Shown here: positions 14,828-28,600 of the stretch, piece after piece | Layout of the letters: the number at the start of each line of letters is the position of its first letter | Position numbering within the stretch: the stretch's first letter is position 1 | Assembly: GCF_905475345.1 (NCBI RefSeq) | Contig: NC_066610.1 | Coordinates: forward strand, 1,369,886 to 1,433,885 | DNA: 64,000 nt | Direction: 5' to 3' | DNA from: Vespula vulgaris | Taxonomy: Eukaryota > Arthropoda > Insecta > Hymenoptera > Vespidae | Notes under the pieces: generated by a model | Database searches by the model: none | Seen by the model: the letters and a program-made list of their open reading frames with translations, nothing else | What the model was told of the DNA's origin: nothing | Program-made: the position numbers and the translations under genes

Positions 14828-15499
14828 AGAATAGTTTTTTGTTTTTTTTCATAAAAAAGAAAAACAAGAAAATAAAAAAGATTAAAAATGTTTTTCCAAA
14901 CCAAAACTAATTTTCTATTCAATTTTTTTGTGACAAACACACACATATATATATCAATAAAAATATGTATATAATATATATAGCAAATATGTAGATACAC
15001 ATATAGGAATGCATATACTTACATATTATCTTAGTAAATACAGACATACATATATATGTATATATACAATATACAATGCATACAATACGCGTTAGTTTGG
15101 AAATACAACAATTTGAACATATGTAGTATAAGTGTGTACCAATCTATATATGAAATCGTATTATATCGACCCTCGTTCGTACCATTCGATGGTATTACAC
15201 ACATACACACATATATACGTATAGAGAAAGAAAGAGAAAAAGAGAGAGAGAAAAATAGAAAGAGACAGACATAGATAGATAGAAAGGGTAAGAGTTAGAG
15301 AATTAGAGAGATAGAGAGAGAGAGAAAGAGAAAGAGAGCACCAGTTGCTCTTGGTATCCTCGCAAAATTAAGCGTTCAAACACTCAAAGACCTTCCCTCG
15401 GGTGCGTCAAGTTGATCGTTCGAGCACGTTCGTTGAGTATCCTCAATATCATCGGGGGTAGGTATATAATCTTCGAACAAATTCGAGCTTTGCTACGAG

Positions 15500-15554
<55 letters not shown>

Positions 15555-18500
15555 CACGAGTACACACACGTACACACATACACACTTTCATTCGACGATT
15601 TGATCGGCAACCAACTGGAATGGAGATCACTCGAATGATCTAACTGAAAAGTTTCAACACCCTCTCCCACCCCTCCCCCTTTTACCCCTCCTCTTTACAC
15701 TCCACTCTCCGAAACTCAACTGGTTTTCGTAAAAATCGTTTTGTTCGTTGGTATCTCGAAAAGCTTTTTGTTCCTTTTTTATTTTTGTTTTGATTTTTTC
15801 CTTTGTGTCTTTTTGTTTCGTCTCTTTTTTTTGTTTGTTTTGATTCGAACGGTAGTGAATCGATGATCGATATATTACGTTAATAAGAAAAAAGAGAGAA
15901 AGAGAAAAGGAATTTGATAAAACGATGGAAAAAAATTTTAAGCGTTTAGGAATCATGATTTTATAAATTAGGATTGGATTCGAAGGATCATATGGTTACT
16001 AAAGTTATATTTGAAAATTGATTCTTCTTCTTCTTCTTCTTTATAAAAACTTTCTTAAAAAATGGATTCTTTTATCATGAGGATCGTTAAAAAGAAAGTT
16101 AAAAGAAATTTTCAAACCTTGCAATTTTACAGTCTGCAATGATTATTGGCTTGGAACTATGTCGCAGTGTTAAAATTGATTTTTGTAATCAGTTAATTAG
16201 ATTTGGCTCATTGGGACCGACTTAAAAGAATTTCGAACAAGTCTAGTAATTTTTGGTCCATCTAGTGGCTTTTGGTTCACCTAAAAAATTTTGACTCATC
16301 TAAAAATACTTTAGGTTCATCCAAAAATTTTTGAACCATCCAAGAATTTTTCATCAACCTAAGAAAACTTTTGATCCATCTAATGACTTTTGGTTCACAA
16401 CATTTTTTAGAATGAAAAATGTATTATTTTCCAAAATTATAAAAAACTTGCAATCATATAATTATATAAAATTTGTTATTTTAAAATGAAAAGAAATTTT
16501 AGATCCATTTAGAAACTTTTGATCGACTTAGAAATTTTTGATGTGAACCTGAAAGAACATTTGGCCCGTCTAGAAATTTTTGGCTTAACCTTCTATTTAA
16601 TCTTTATATTTTTATTTCTTTCTCTGTCTCTCTTCATCTCTACCCGTCGATCAATCTCTACCTCTATTTTTATCTAAATAAGAATATCAAAAGAAAAATT
16701 CATGAAATACCTATAAGAACAGCTTATGTACCAAAACTAGTATTGGGACCTTGACCTTCCTACTCGAATGAGCTCAAATACATACATACGTTTCCCCGAC
16801 GATGACGACCAGATGATAATAATAATTGGATTCCGTTCGTCTTCCATCTCTCTTTCTCCTTCCCTCTCTTTCTTTCTCACTCTTTCCTTCTTGACGATCA
16901 AGGAGACCAGAAATTGGAACAAAGAGGCGTTTAGGTGTTTCTCAGTAGTCGGGCCTACAGGGTGGGCCAAAAGTCTTTATTGTGGACTAAAAAGTACTTT
17001 ACAGTGTATCGAAATTCTACGGTTGATCAAAAATATCTTCGAACATTGATCGGTTAAAGTTTCTCTTTTAAAGGAATGATTAATAAATAAAAAAGAAAAG
17101 AAAAGGAAAAGAGAAAACAAAAGCAAAAATTTCATTCAGAATTTTTCTAGATTATTTACTCGATTATTTTTTCTGAATCGCAAGATTATCAATAGTAAGT
17201 CATGCGGAATAAGTTAGGCTAAAAAAGTTGTTGATCATAGTGATCTTGAAAATGTGGTAATCGATTTTCTTTTCGAAATATCTGCTAACTATTTAAAAGC
17301 TTTGGCCCACCTAGGTATCACTTTTGGTACCGCAGCTAACGTAATCGAAACGAATCCTCTAGGGAGATACCAGAAAAGTGAGAAGGAAAGGATTAACGAA
17401 GAAAAGGATCCAAAGCTACCCGACGGGACATAAATTTCAATATCTATCGTTAGCTTCTACCTTAGTGTCACGTTAGAGACTAAAACTCTGTTCGAAATAA
17501 ATAATACCTGGATACAAAATATACGACGACTTTGCTTAAGGATTATTAAACAGGATCTTTGATAAGCTTTCAATACGATGATTATGTTAATGAAATAAAA
17601 TGATACATTTTTCATGATACGATTTAAACATCGATTAGATTCTTTCTTTATTACGATTGATAAACAGGATTAATAATTGTGTTTGATTATGTTCCATATT
17701 GTGACCATCAATTTGTTGTACATTTTTGTTTTTCGATTTATTCACAAAACAAATTTTTATAATTAGTACGTCCAACAACTTTTTTCATTAGGTCAGGATT
17801 AGATCGTCAATTTTTTCTTGTAATTTTCTTTTTCTTTTTATTTTATTTTATTCTTTTTTGGTTTTCTTCGAAGAAAACTTTTGGATTGATTATAGGTTTA
17901 ATCGTACTTATATTTGTTCTTACAACGTAGATCAATGTAAATTGATATCGATGTTAAAAAACATGAATTTTTCATCTCTGTCCGACCCCTCAGAATAATT
18001 AACAAAAATCAAAACTATAACATATGTCAAACCCTAAAATTTTGTTAGCCCAAATGTCGATGCAATACAATATCCAATATCGATTTGTTCAAAGATCACT
18101 CTTATACACATTGATTACTGTGATAAATATTACATCGTCTTATTACACTTATATTTGTTCTAGATTAATGTTAAAAAACATGAATTTTTCATCCCTCTCC
18201 AACCCCTCAGAATAATCATCAAAAATAAAAAGCATAACACGTACCAAATTATAAAATTTCGTTAGCCCAAATGTAGACCAAATGCGACACAACATGAATT
18301 ATTGATTTGTCCAAAAGTCATTTTCATAATTATTAGGACAATCAACGCATTGATTAACTTAATCAATATTTCTTCCTGTTATTGTACTTATATTTGTTCT
18401 TACAACGTAGATCAATGTAACATAATATCGATGTTAAAAAACATGAATTTTTCATCTCTACTCGAGCCCTCAGAATAATCAACAAAAATCAAAACTATAA

Positions 18501-19053
18501 CATATATCAAACCCTAAAATTTTGTTAGCCCAAATATCGATGCAATACAATATCCAATATCGATTTGATCGATTATAGATCACTCTTATATACATTGATT
18601 ACTGTGATCAATATAACATCGTCTTATTATACTTATATTTGTTTTTACAACCTAGATCAATGTTAAAAAACATGAATTTTTCATCTCTACTTGAGCCCTC
18701 AGAATAATCAACAAAAATCAAAACCATAACATATATCAAACCCTAAAATTTTGTTAGCCCAAATATGCAATACAATATCCAATATCGATTTGATCGATTA
18801 TAGATCACTCTTATATACATTGATTACTGTGATCAATATAACATCGTCTTATTATACTTATATTTGTTTTTACAACCTAGATCAATGTTAAAAAACATGA
18901 ATTTTTCATCTCTACTCGAGCCCTCAGAATAATCAACAAAAATGAAAACCATAACGTACACCAAACTGTAAAATTTCGTTACCCCATATAAACTCTTCCT
19001 ATAGAAATTGAATGCCGATCACTGGTCAACGATTTAAAACGAGAGAGAAACAT

Positions 19054-19088
<35 letters not shown>

Positions 19089-19720
19089 TCGGTACCTTTT
19101 GGGTCCGTGGCAAATCGTCGAGTGGTCCCACCCCCTTTTTTTCTTTCTTTCTTTCTTTCTTTCTTCAAACTTGGGCCCGCCTGTCCTATATTTCTTTACT
19201 ACATTCGAGAATTCCAGTGTCCGTGGTTCTCTTTACGTTTCTCCTTTTTAAGGGTAACTCCCATCTCATTCTCTCTGTCTCTCTCTCTGTCTCTCTGTCT
19301 GTCTCTCTTGCTCTCACACGCGTGAACACCACGTAAGCCTTTCTATTAATGATTTTTACGGGCCAACCTCCTGCTTCCTTCTTTTTCGTTCGAGACGAGA
19401 ATGAAGAAAGGTTGCTGCCGATGCCTCGAGGCATTTGAAGGCAAAAAGAAAGAAAATAAAATTAAAAGAGAAGAAAAGAAGAGAAGGGGAAAGAGAGAGA
19501 GAGAGAGAGAGAGAAAGAAATAAAAAATCCAAAGAGAAAGGAAGAGGTAAAAGAAAGTAGAGAGAGAGAAAGAGAGAGAGAGAGAGATTTGTTGTATGTA
19601 AGAGTTTGAATTTAACACTGTGAGACTCTGGAAGGAGATCATCTCTAATTGCTCTGTTATTAATTAAATAATTCCTGTTATTAACTCCATAAAGTCAAAA
19701 AGAGAAAAAGATAGATAGAT

Positions 19721-19761
<41 letters not shown>

Positions 19762-20226
19762 TAGTGACAGCTCTCTTATCTGTAAAAGAAAAAAAAAGGA
19801 AAACAATTATTGCTGAGAGAGAGGGTTAAAGGGGTGAGAAAGTAAAAATGAAAACAGCAACAACAACCAAAGAAGATAAAAAAAAAGGAAAGAAAGAAAG
19901 AAAACAAAGATAAAAGAAAACAAAAAGATTTAACGACTATCATTCGCTCGTTCCTCTGGTAGCTTCTGGTTTTTTTCACGAAGTAAGTGGCCCAACAGAC
20001 GAAGAGGATGAACACTTTTGATTTGCTTCCTTTCTTTCTTTCTTTCTTTTTTTTTTGTTCTTTTTTCTTTTCTTCTTATGCTTTTTCTTTACGATTTAAT
20101 GATATTGGACAGGTTGATGAATAGTTTAGAAAAAAAATTGTTGCGTTGAATCTTATTGATTATACGTATTAGAGGTTTGGATATCGTGTAATCATTCGGA
20201 TGTATTTTATTTACTTCAAGAGTGTG

Positions 20227-20277
<51 letters not shown>

Positions 20278-21408
20278 TAAGCTGCCTCAGGAAATTTTGT
20301 CGAGGAAGTGTGTCGATATTATATTGATTAGGTTTTTTGGATTAACGGTCCGGTCCGGTCCGGTCCGATCCGATCCGATCCGTTCTGATCTTCTGTTGCC
20401 TTCGAGCTATCACGCGAGCTATTCCTTCATTTGCTTTTCTCTGCTTCAATTTGTCCTTTTTTAACTTGCGTGCTCCGCGAAATGGACCTGCGGAATTGGG
20501 TTGCGTCTGTTGAGGGTTGGGTTTGGTGGGGGAGTGGTAGAAAGGGCTGAGGAGTGGGATAATTATTACTCTTGTCAAACCATACGTCGAAGAGCAAACA
20601 CCGATGAAGATTTCGAAAAGGGTGTTACGTATTATTCCAGTGGTTGATCTAATTATTGGCTTTTGTTAGGATCGATTAGGATGCGATTATTTTATTGAGA
20701 CGTTTGACGCGATCAGGACTATATATTTTTTTTTCTGAACGATCAGATTATACCTCTCACATGGCTGCCAAAGATCGCTCACATTTTTCTTCTTCCTTTT
20801 TTTTTTATTTTTCATTTTGATTTCTTCTTTTTTTTCTAATCAGGATCGATCGCACTGCATATTCGATGACGGATGAATATATCATTCGTGGTGATTTGTT
20901 TCGTTTGCATTATCTTTTTTTTCCTTCTTCCTTTTTTCTGGTGACAGGTGTATTAGTCATATTTTTTGTGGATTTTTTTTTTGGATTTAATCGAATGAGT
21001 TTAATTCGTCCGATCAAAACAATCATTACAAATCATTTAGGAAACTTGAAATAAATTCAATTTTGATATATATATATATATATGTATATATTCTTTTTTT
21101 GGGCTCTTATTTTTATATCGCTTTGTTTTCGTTTTGTCTTTCTTTTTCTTTTTTTTACGTTTTCTAGACGATACGGAACGAAATGCGGAGGATGTCTTCA
21201 AGGTATCGGACCACAGGACCTAGTGAGGAAGGCAAGGGACAAGGTTTTCCACCTGAATTGCTTCACCTGCGTGGTCTGTCGAAAGAAGATGAGCACTGGG
21301 GAAGAACTTTACATTCTGGACGACAACAAATTCGTTTGCAAGCAAGATTACATGTCCGGGAAATCGATCCCAGATACTCATCACGTGCATGGTCATCACG
21401 GTAAGTTT

Positions 21409-21447
<39 letters not shown>

Positions 21448-22341
21448 TTTGTTTTAAATCATTAGTCCAGTTCTTTTCTTTTCATGTTTTTTAACACATC
21501 GTATAATGAATTCTCTAAATTTTCGGACGATTATTTTTTTTGTATAATTGTTCGATTACCATGTTGATTGTCCTGGTTTTCTTCTTTTCTCCTTTTCGCG
21601 TATTATTAATTAATTAATATACAAATTGACCCGTCAAATAATTAATAATTACAGTCATACGTTGCGTTAACGATATAACAAAAATTTCACGATAATTATT
21701 ATCGTTACGTGTAAACTTCAATTTAATGATTAAACGACGATAATAGCTTGGATCTATTAAAAAATCATTGAAAAACATTTATTCGTTGGTCTAAAAAAAT
21801 GGTGGAGGATAGGTACAATTGAAAGGTGCAATTTCGATTATTGTCCTTTCGATTTCGATTAACACCATCGAATATATTACGTCCAACCAATATTTAATTA
21901 CATTTAATTAATCATTCCTGTGGTACTTATTACAACAGACCTGAAATCATAAAAGTATCGTAAAACGTTATTTGGATAAACATCATTCACGATTATGTAA
22001 TATCAAATTACTTCTAATCAATGATACCGTAGTATATATATATATATAACCAGACACCATATCATCGGAAAGTTATCGAAATATAATAAAAATAACGTGT
22101 CTCTTTTTTATTACAATACAAAACTGGTATTACAAGAAAACTAACAGAGATAGAACGTCACGTGACGTATGACCCCCACTCCTTCTACCCTTCCCCCACC
22201 TTCTGCCCATCCAAATCATTCTTTCGACGATGGCGCCTCTGTTCTCTTCCGTTCTCTTCTGGTACTCTTTGTATTTCTCTCGAGGACCAAGCTGGAGAAA
22301 TGAAAAGAACCAAAAGAAAAAAAATATATATGTAAGAAGAA

Positions 22342-22375
<34 letters not shown>

Positions 22376-22606
22376 GAAAAATAATGGAAAAAAAAGAAAC
22401 GGAAGAAAATAAAATAAAAAAAAAAAAAAAAAGAAACAAGTTTGCGGTTTCGATGTCGGCATCGAAGCGACAAAAGGCTGCCCCTGCTTAACGACCTTTC
22501 GGTTTTCGTTTCACGGCTTATATGTACGAGAACGAGCAGCTCCTCGTGAAACCGAGACGGCCCTAACCCTCTCCCTTCCCTCGCTTCTACCCCCACCCTT
22601 AACTCT

Positions 22607-22647
<41 letters not shown>

Positions 22648-25600
22648 ATATATATCGAGTCTCATACACGCATCGTGTTTTCACAGCTTGCCGCTGACAC
22701 AGGGCTGAAACCCTGGCTTTCGACTACCCTTCCCTCTCTAACCCCCCCTTAACCTTCCTCAACTGCCAACACTCCCCTCTCCTGAACCCCTCCACACTCT
22801 TCCTGACCCTTCTTCTCTTCTACCCGTTCGAAAAGAGAGAGAAAGACAGAAAGAACGATCCTGACTCCGTAAAATCCCTGGTGTTGGGCGCGTTGAACTG
22901 TGACCCCTTTTCTCGAACCCACCCGCCCCCCTTCCCCCTTTCTCTTCGTCCCCCTTCACTGCTCCCACCACCCCTTTAAAAAAATAACTCTCTGTCTCTC
23001 GACTTTTCGCTTGGATTTTCGAGGTCTCTCTCTTTCTCTCTTTTTTTCTTTCTTTTTTTTTCTTTCTTCTTTTTATTCGGTTCGGTTCGGTTTTGGTCTG
23101 TTCTGTTCTGTTCTGTTCTGTTTTGTTTTGTTCTGTTTTGTTCTGAATCGGAAGGTGAGAGAAATTTTTTGTCGGATTTTAAGTTGGTCGATTGGTTGAA
23201 TTTGATTCTGTTTGGTCAATTAAATCAAAGTTTAAACGTTACACTTGGATTTGTTATGAGTTATTATGTATTGATCAGTTGAGTTTGTGTTTGTTGGTAT
23301 TATTTTACGAATCGACGATTAGTTTGAATAAATTATTGTTAAGATGTTGGATAACGTATAGTTGAGTCTTTTCGACGAATCAAAAGTAATTGTACAACGA
23401 ATTTTTAATTAAATCTAACTTATATTCTTGTTAATAAAAATTGACAGTTAAGTCGTCTGTGTTCATTATTTTAAGATACAAAAAGAACAAGTTCAATCTA
23501 TATTGGTGTTAATCAAAATAAAAAAAAGTTAGGTTATGCGTCGGTAACATCGTTATACAGTTTGTCTTTAAAACAAAAAACAAAAAAGAATTAATCAAAC
23601 CTAACCTACAGAATCAAATGTTAGGTTATGTATCCGCCATTTTTAGAGACCCAATGACAAAAAGGAATTAATTAAACCTAACCTATATTGACGTCAATCG
23701 AAATCGAAAGTTAGGCCCATGTTATCGAATGTCGGCCATTGTTAAAGATAAAAGACGTTTCTAAAGCCGGATATTTCAAAGTGAATGGCTATTTAAGTTG
23801 AAAGAAAAAAAAAAAAAGATTAAACAAACAAAAAACAAGGATAGATATAATAGGAATTGATAACAATAATACGGTTCGGATCGTTCACGACAGAATCGTC
23901 CAACCTGTCGGCAGGAGGAGACTCACTGATGGGTTCCGGATCGGAAGACGAGGACGAGGACGGTAGTGCGCACCATCATCATCATGGGGGTGTCGGTGGT
24001 ACTCATCTTGGTTCACACAATATGGGTCCTGGTGGTCCAGGTGACCAAAATGTTGGACATACTGGTGATCTACAACTTGGGGCTGATCCTTGCAAACAAG
24101 AGGACTCTGAGGATCAAGGTAAGAGTTCATTTACGTTTATATTTTATTTATCGAACACATCCTTTGTCCAATCGTTCTTGTTCTAAATAATATTTTTAAA
24201 TTATTCGTGTCACTTTTAGATATCATCTCATTTCATAAAATTTGTCCGAAATAAATATTCGTTTTATATTTCAAATAAAAAATTCTTGGAAAAACAGAAA
24301 AGAAAAAAGAATTTGATGGTAGCATAGAAATAAAGTAGCCTCGTCGAAAAATAAACTATCACATTACCCTGAATTTTTCCAATAACTGCAACTCATTCTA
24401 ATTTCTATTCCGCGATCGATTAATGTCTCAATCGGTGAAAAAAGAAATATCTAAAAATTATTCTATGCCCGAATATTCTCACCCCAATTTCAGAGGACGT
24501 TCAAGGGTGGTCGATGCTTGCTTCTTTCACGAGCTTACAAAAGCTCACACGCAGGTCTTCTAACCATTATTCGCTCGCGTTGCTTTCATCGTGAACACAA
24601 CAATGAGAACACGAGCAACACACACACATATACACACACAGACCTACACATATACACAGAGAGAAGACCGTACAAGTATGAAAGAAAGAGAAGAAGTAGA
24701 GGGTGCTTTTAAGGGGGTGACCATACTCGATCGTAGTGACACTGTCCAAACATTTTCTTTGTCCCGTGGTTAAGACCTTTACCATGGTATATAGATTACA
24801 AACTAGTGCAAGAGAGATAGAAGTTAGAGATGGATAGATAGATACTTCAAGAGAAAGAGAGAAAGAGAGAGAAACTCTTCTATATATACCAACATAGTAA
24901 CAGCTTATAGAGTAGGTATGGCTTTCAGTTTCATAGCATTCACCATAATCCAATGGGGTTTCCGAAAGGGATTTGCTTTAGATTTTGCTCCCATACCCGT
25001 ACATACATTTTATGTGTTACTAGTCCCATCGAATAATTCCTTGATCTCAGAATAAAAATGTTTCTCCCCATTTAAAAGGTTCCCTAGATGGTGACCCAGA
25101 AACGAGAGACAGTCAAACGGAAAACAAGAGTCCTGATGGTGGTGCTGGTGGTGGAAGTGGAGATGGAGGTGCGGGATCGAAAAGACGAGGTCCCAGAACA
25201 ACCATCAAAGCTAAACAATTGGAGATATTGAAGAACGCTTTCTCATCTACACCTAAACCTACCAGGCATATCAGAGAACAATTGGCCAAGGAAACTGGAT
25301 TGCCCATGAGAGTCATACAGGTTCTTACAAATATATATATATATATATTTTTTCTTCTTCTTTTAACTCTCCCTCACCTAACCATTTGTCGAAAGAAACT
25401 TAATAGTTACGTTGGAACAATCGAAATTGATCAATACGGATTACAAATTAATTGTCAGTAATTTATTCGAGTGGTTTCGATGAAATTTATACTGATTCTT
25501 TTTCGAGATAAATAGAAACGATTGTATGTATTTAACAATTTATTTTCCATTGGATAATAATAATTTTGAAGTTCTAAACTTGCTTTACAAAAATTATATC

Positions 25601-28600
25601 AAATTGATCGAACAAATGATGAAGGATTTCAGATTTCTTATTCGAAGTTTGTAGAAGTTATTGAGATCCTTCTTGTTGTAAATGTACCAAGACTTTGAAT
25701 ATCAAGAAATTTTGAATTAGTTCATTGACGGAGTTCTTGAAAGGACGATTAGAAAATATTCTTTATATTTTAGGAAGTATATATTTGCGCTTACTATTTT
25801 CTTTTCGTTTACTATGCAAATGAAATTGGATAAACGTGAAAGAGTGCTCTCGAGAGATCTTAAATCATTGGAAGTAATGATCAACGTAGAACGAAGACCG
25901 TTCCGACGCTCGATCTTATGGGAAACGAAATCGTACGATTCGAAAAGTGATAATGAAACGGAGTTATTTGGATTCCGCAGGAAATCCTTAAACTGAAGAT
26001 TACGCGAACGTAAGCAAAATTCTTCGTGATAATCATAGAAGTCGTATCCCATTGGATTCTGAATTCGAAAGAGAATTTATCGACTTGCTTCCGTAACGAC
26101 GACCGGCAGGTTGACGATCAAGTCAAAATTGATTACAGTAATAAAAGTGTGTTTATGTGTGCATATGTGTGCGTGTGTGTGCGCGTGTGCATGAGTACGC
26201 GCGTGTTCCGTAAACGGTTTCATTCGACAAGAGAACAATGTGCGGAATAGACGTTAACGAACGAAATGGCTTGATAATACGTGGCGTACTAATAGTAAGT
26301 GGGATCGCATGGATGGCCTCTCTCAAAGTCTTCGACAATATTTTCAATTTAGCTGAGGATCGATACCCGTTTGATACCGTACGAAGAATCTACAGATATG
26401 ATATAGATCGCTGGAAAAAGAAATCGGTCGTACGATTGGCCTTGAGAACATTCCGTGGAAATTGATCGAAGATCGTCATCGAAGCGAACGCGATCCTCGC
26501 TCCTCGCGATCGACGCAGGAATAGAAACCTACCAAAAAAAAAAAGAAAAGAAAAGATTGAATTACACACCGATCTGAAATCTGAAATCCGAAAATTTTGT
26601 AGGTTAATTCGTTAGTCGCCATATTGAAAATAATTAAAAATATAAATGACCTGTTACGAAGAAGCATTTTGCGTCTGGATTAAACGTTCTAGCGTTAACA
26701 ATGAGAAACAGAAAGAGAGATAGAAATATTATGTTTTGTTGTATAGGTCTGGTTTCAAAACAAGAGGAGCAAAGAGAGAAGGTTGAAGCAATTAACGTCG
26801 ATAGGTAGAAGTCCGTATTATGCTGGCTCGAGAAAGATCCGTGGGTTCCCATTGAATCTCAATCCAGCTTTGGGAGGAGAGGATGGTCCACCACCTAGTT
26901 TCGCTTATTTCGGCGACAAATTTGAATTTGGTTATGGTAGTCCTGTTACGTTTCATCCGGAATTTTTTGGTGCACATCCTCCCCCACATCCACATGGGCC
27001 ACCTTTCGCTGGACCAGGTAATCCTGGTAAGAAATAAGAAGTTTGATAATAATGTCATTTGATAATAGAATCTTTTTATCGCTTTTATCAATGAATTCTG
27101 ACATATCTACGATCGTTGATTAGAAAAAGAAAGAAAGAAAAACAATATTAACAACAATAATAATAATAGTATTAATAATTAAAAAGAAAAGATAATAATA
27201 ATAACAATTTTGCAATTACATTTCTCTATAATCGTTCTAGTCTTTGTTTAATTAATCAATTGTTAAAATTCAAAGGAACAATTTTCAATCGTTCTTAATT
27301 TTTTAAAATAATAATTTTTCTAATAAACAAATTATCTCTATATGTCTATTAAAGGATTACTATGATTAACAATAATAACAAAAATAATAGTAACGACAAC
27401 AACAACAACAACAACGTTAATAATAACAACTTTTCAATGACATTTCTGATCAATGTTTAATCAATCAATTGTCAATCATTCTCGATTTTTCACAATAACA
27501 ATTTTCCTACTGAACAAATTATCCCTATACGTTTATTAGCGAATTAGTACGATTAATAATAATAATATCAACAACAACAACAACAATAATAATAATAAAA
27601 TTGAGAGAAGCAGCCGGTTTCGGAGATGGCCGCGCGGATACGATCTTCTCTGAGCAGTACGTAATCTGTTCTTGACAGGTCTAGACCCAGCCAGTTTAGC
27701 GGGTATGGCAGCAGCAGTGGCGGTGACAGGGGAGTATCCACCTCCGGGTGCGGGAGGTGGCCCTCCGGAATTTCTCACAGGGCCCCCTGGGCAGGGGCCT
27801 CCTGCACCCACTGGTGGCAGCCCCGGAGAGTTCCTAGCACCTTCAGGTAAGATTTTCATTCTTAAACATCCAATCTAACGTGGATGAATAATTTCTCCTG
27901 ATATATCTTCTTTTTGTTCATATTTATGAACATTCATTTCATATTTATGAACATTTATTTCATCTCTATGAACATTTGTTTCATATTTATGAAATAATGA
28001 TAATGCTTTACTTCATATCTATGAATAATTTCATATTGTTTTATATTTATGAACATTTCTTTCATATTTATGAAATAATGATAATGATTTATTTCGTATC
28101 TATGAATAATTTCATATTATTTTATATTTATGAACATTTGTTTCACATTTATGAACATTCATTTCATATTTATGAACATTTATTTCATCTCTATGAACAT
28201 TTGCTTCATCTCTATGAACATTTGTTTCATATTTATGAAATAATGATAATGGTTTATTTCATATCTATGAATAATTTCATATTGTTTTATATTTATGAAC
28301 ATTTGTTTCATATTTATGAACATTTGTTTCATATTTATGAAATAATGATAATGATTTATTTCGTATCTATGAATAATTTCATATTATTCTATATTTATGA
28401 ACAATTATTTCATCTCTATGAACATTTGTTTCATATTTATGAACATTTATTTCATATTTATGAAATAATGATAATGGTTTACTTCATATCTATGAATAAT
28501 TTCATATTGTTTTATATTTATGAACATTTGTTTCATATTTATGAAATAATGATAATGATTTATTTCATATCTATGAATAATTTCATATTATTTTATATTT

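Larger units (their letters stand above)
21401..23893 (+). other. Lim1 intron 2
   Basis: Begins with (TTTA)n at about 21405-21450. An A/T-rich middle follows. A complex pyrimidine-rich block (about 22140-22980) includes CGGCATCGAAGCGACAAAAGG and a CT run at about 22609-22650. (TTCGG)n and (TTCTG)n pentamers lie at about 23076-23145. Duplicated AACCTAACCTA-type units precede exon 3. Long peptides predicted on the - strand at 22.2-22.7 kb are translations of A/T and GA tracts. Confidence 0.7.

Noticed and set aside
22216..22665. 149-codon open frame on the - strand in intron 2
   Set aside because: Composed of translated GA, T and AAT tracts inside a Lim1 intron.
23885..24130. 81-codon - strand frame over exon 3
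   Set aside because: Antisense shadow of the Lim1 linker exon.
25812..26746. Inverted-repeat arm as an intact DNA transposon
   Set aside because: No terminal inverted repeats, no target-site duplication and no transposase motif could be seen at either arm; segmental duplication or conversion fits better.
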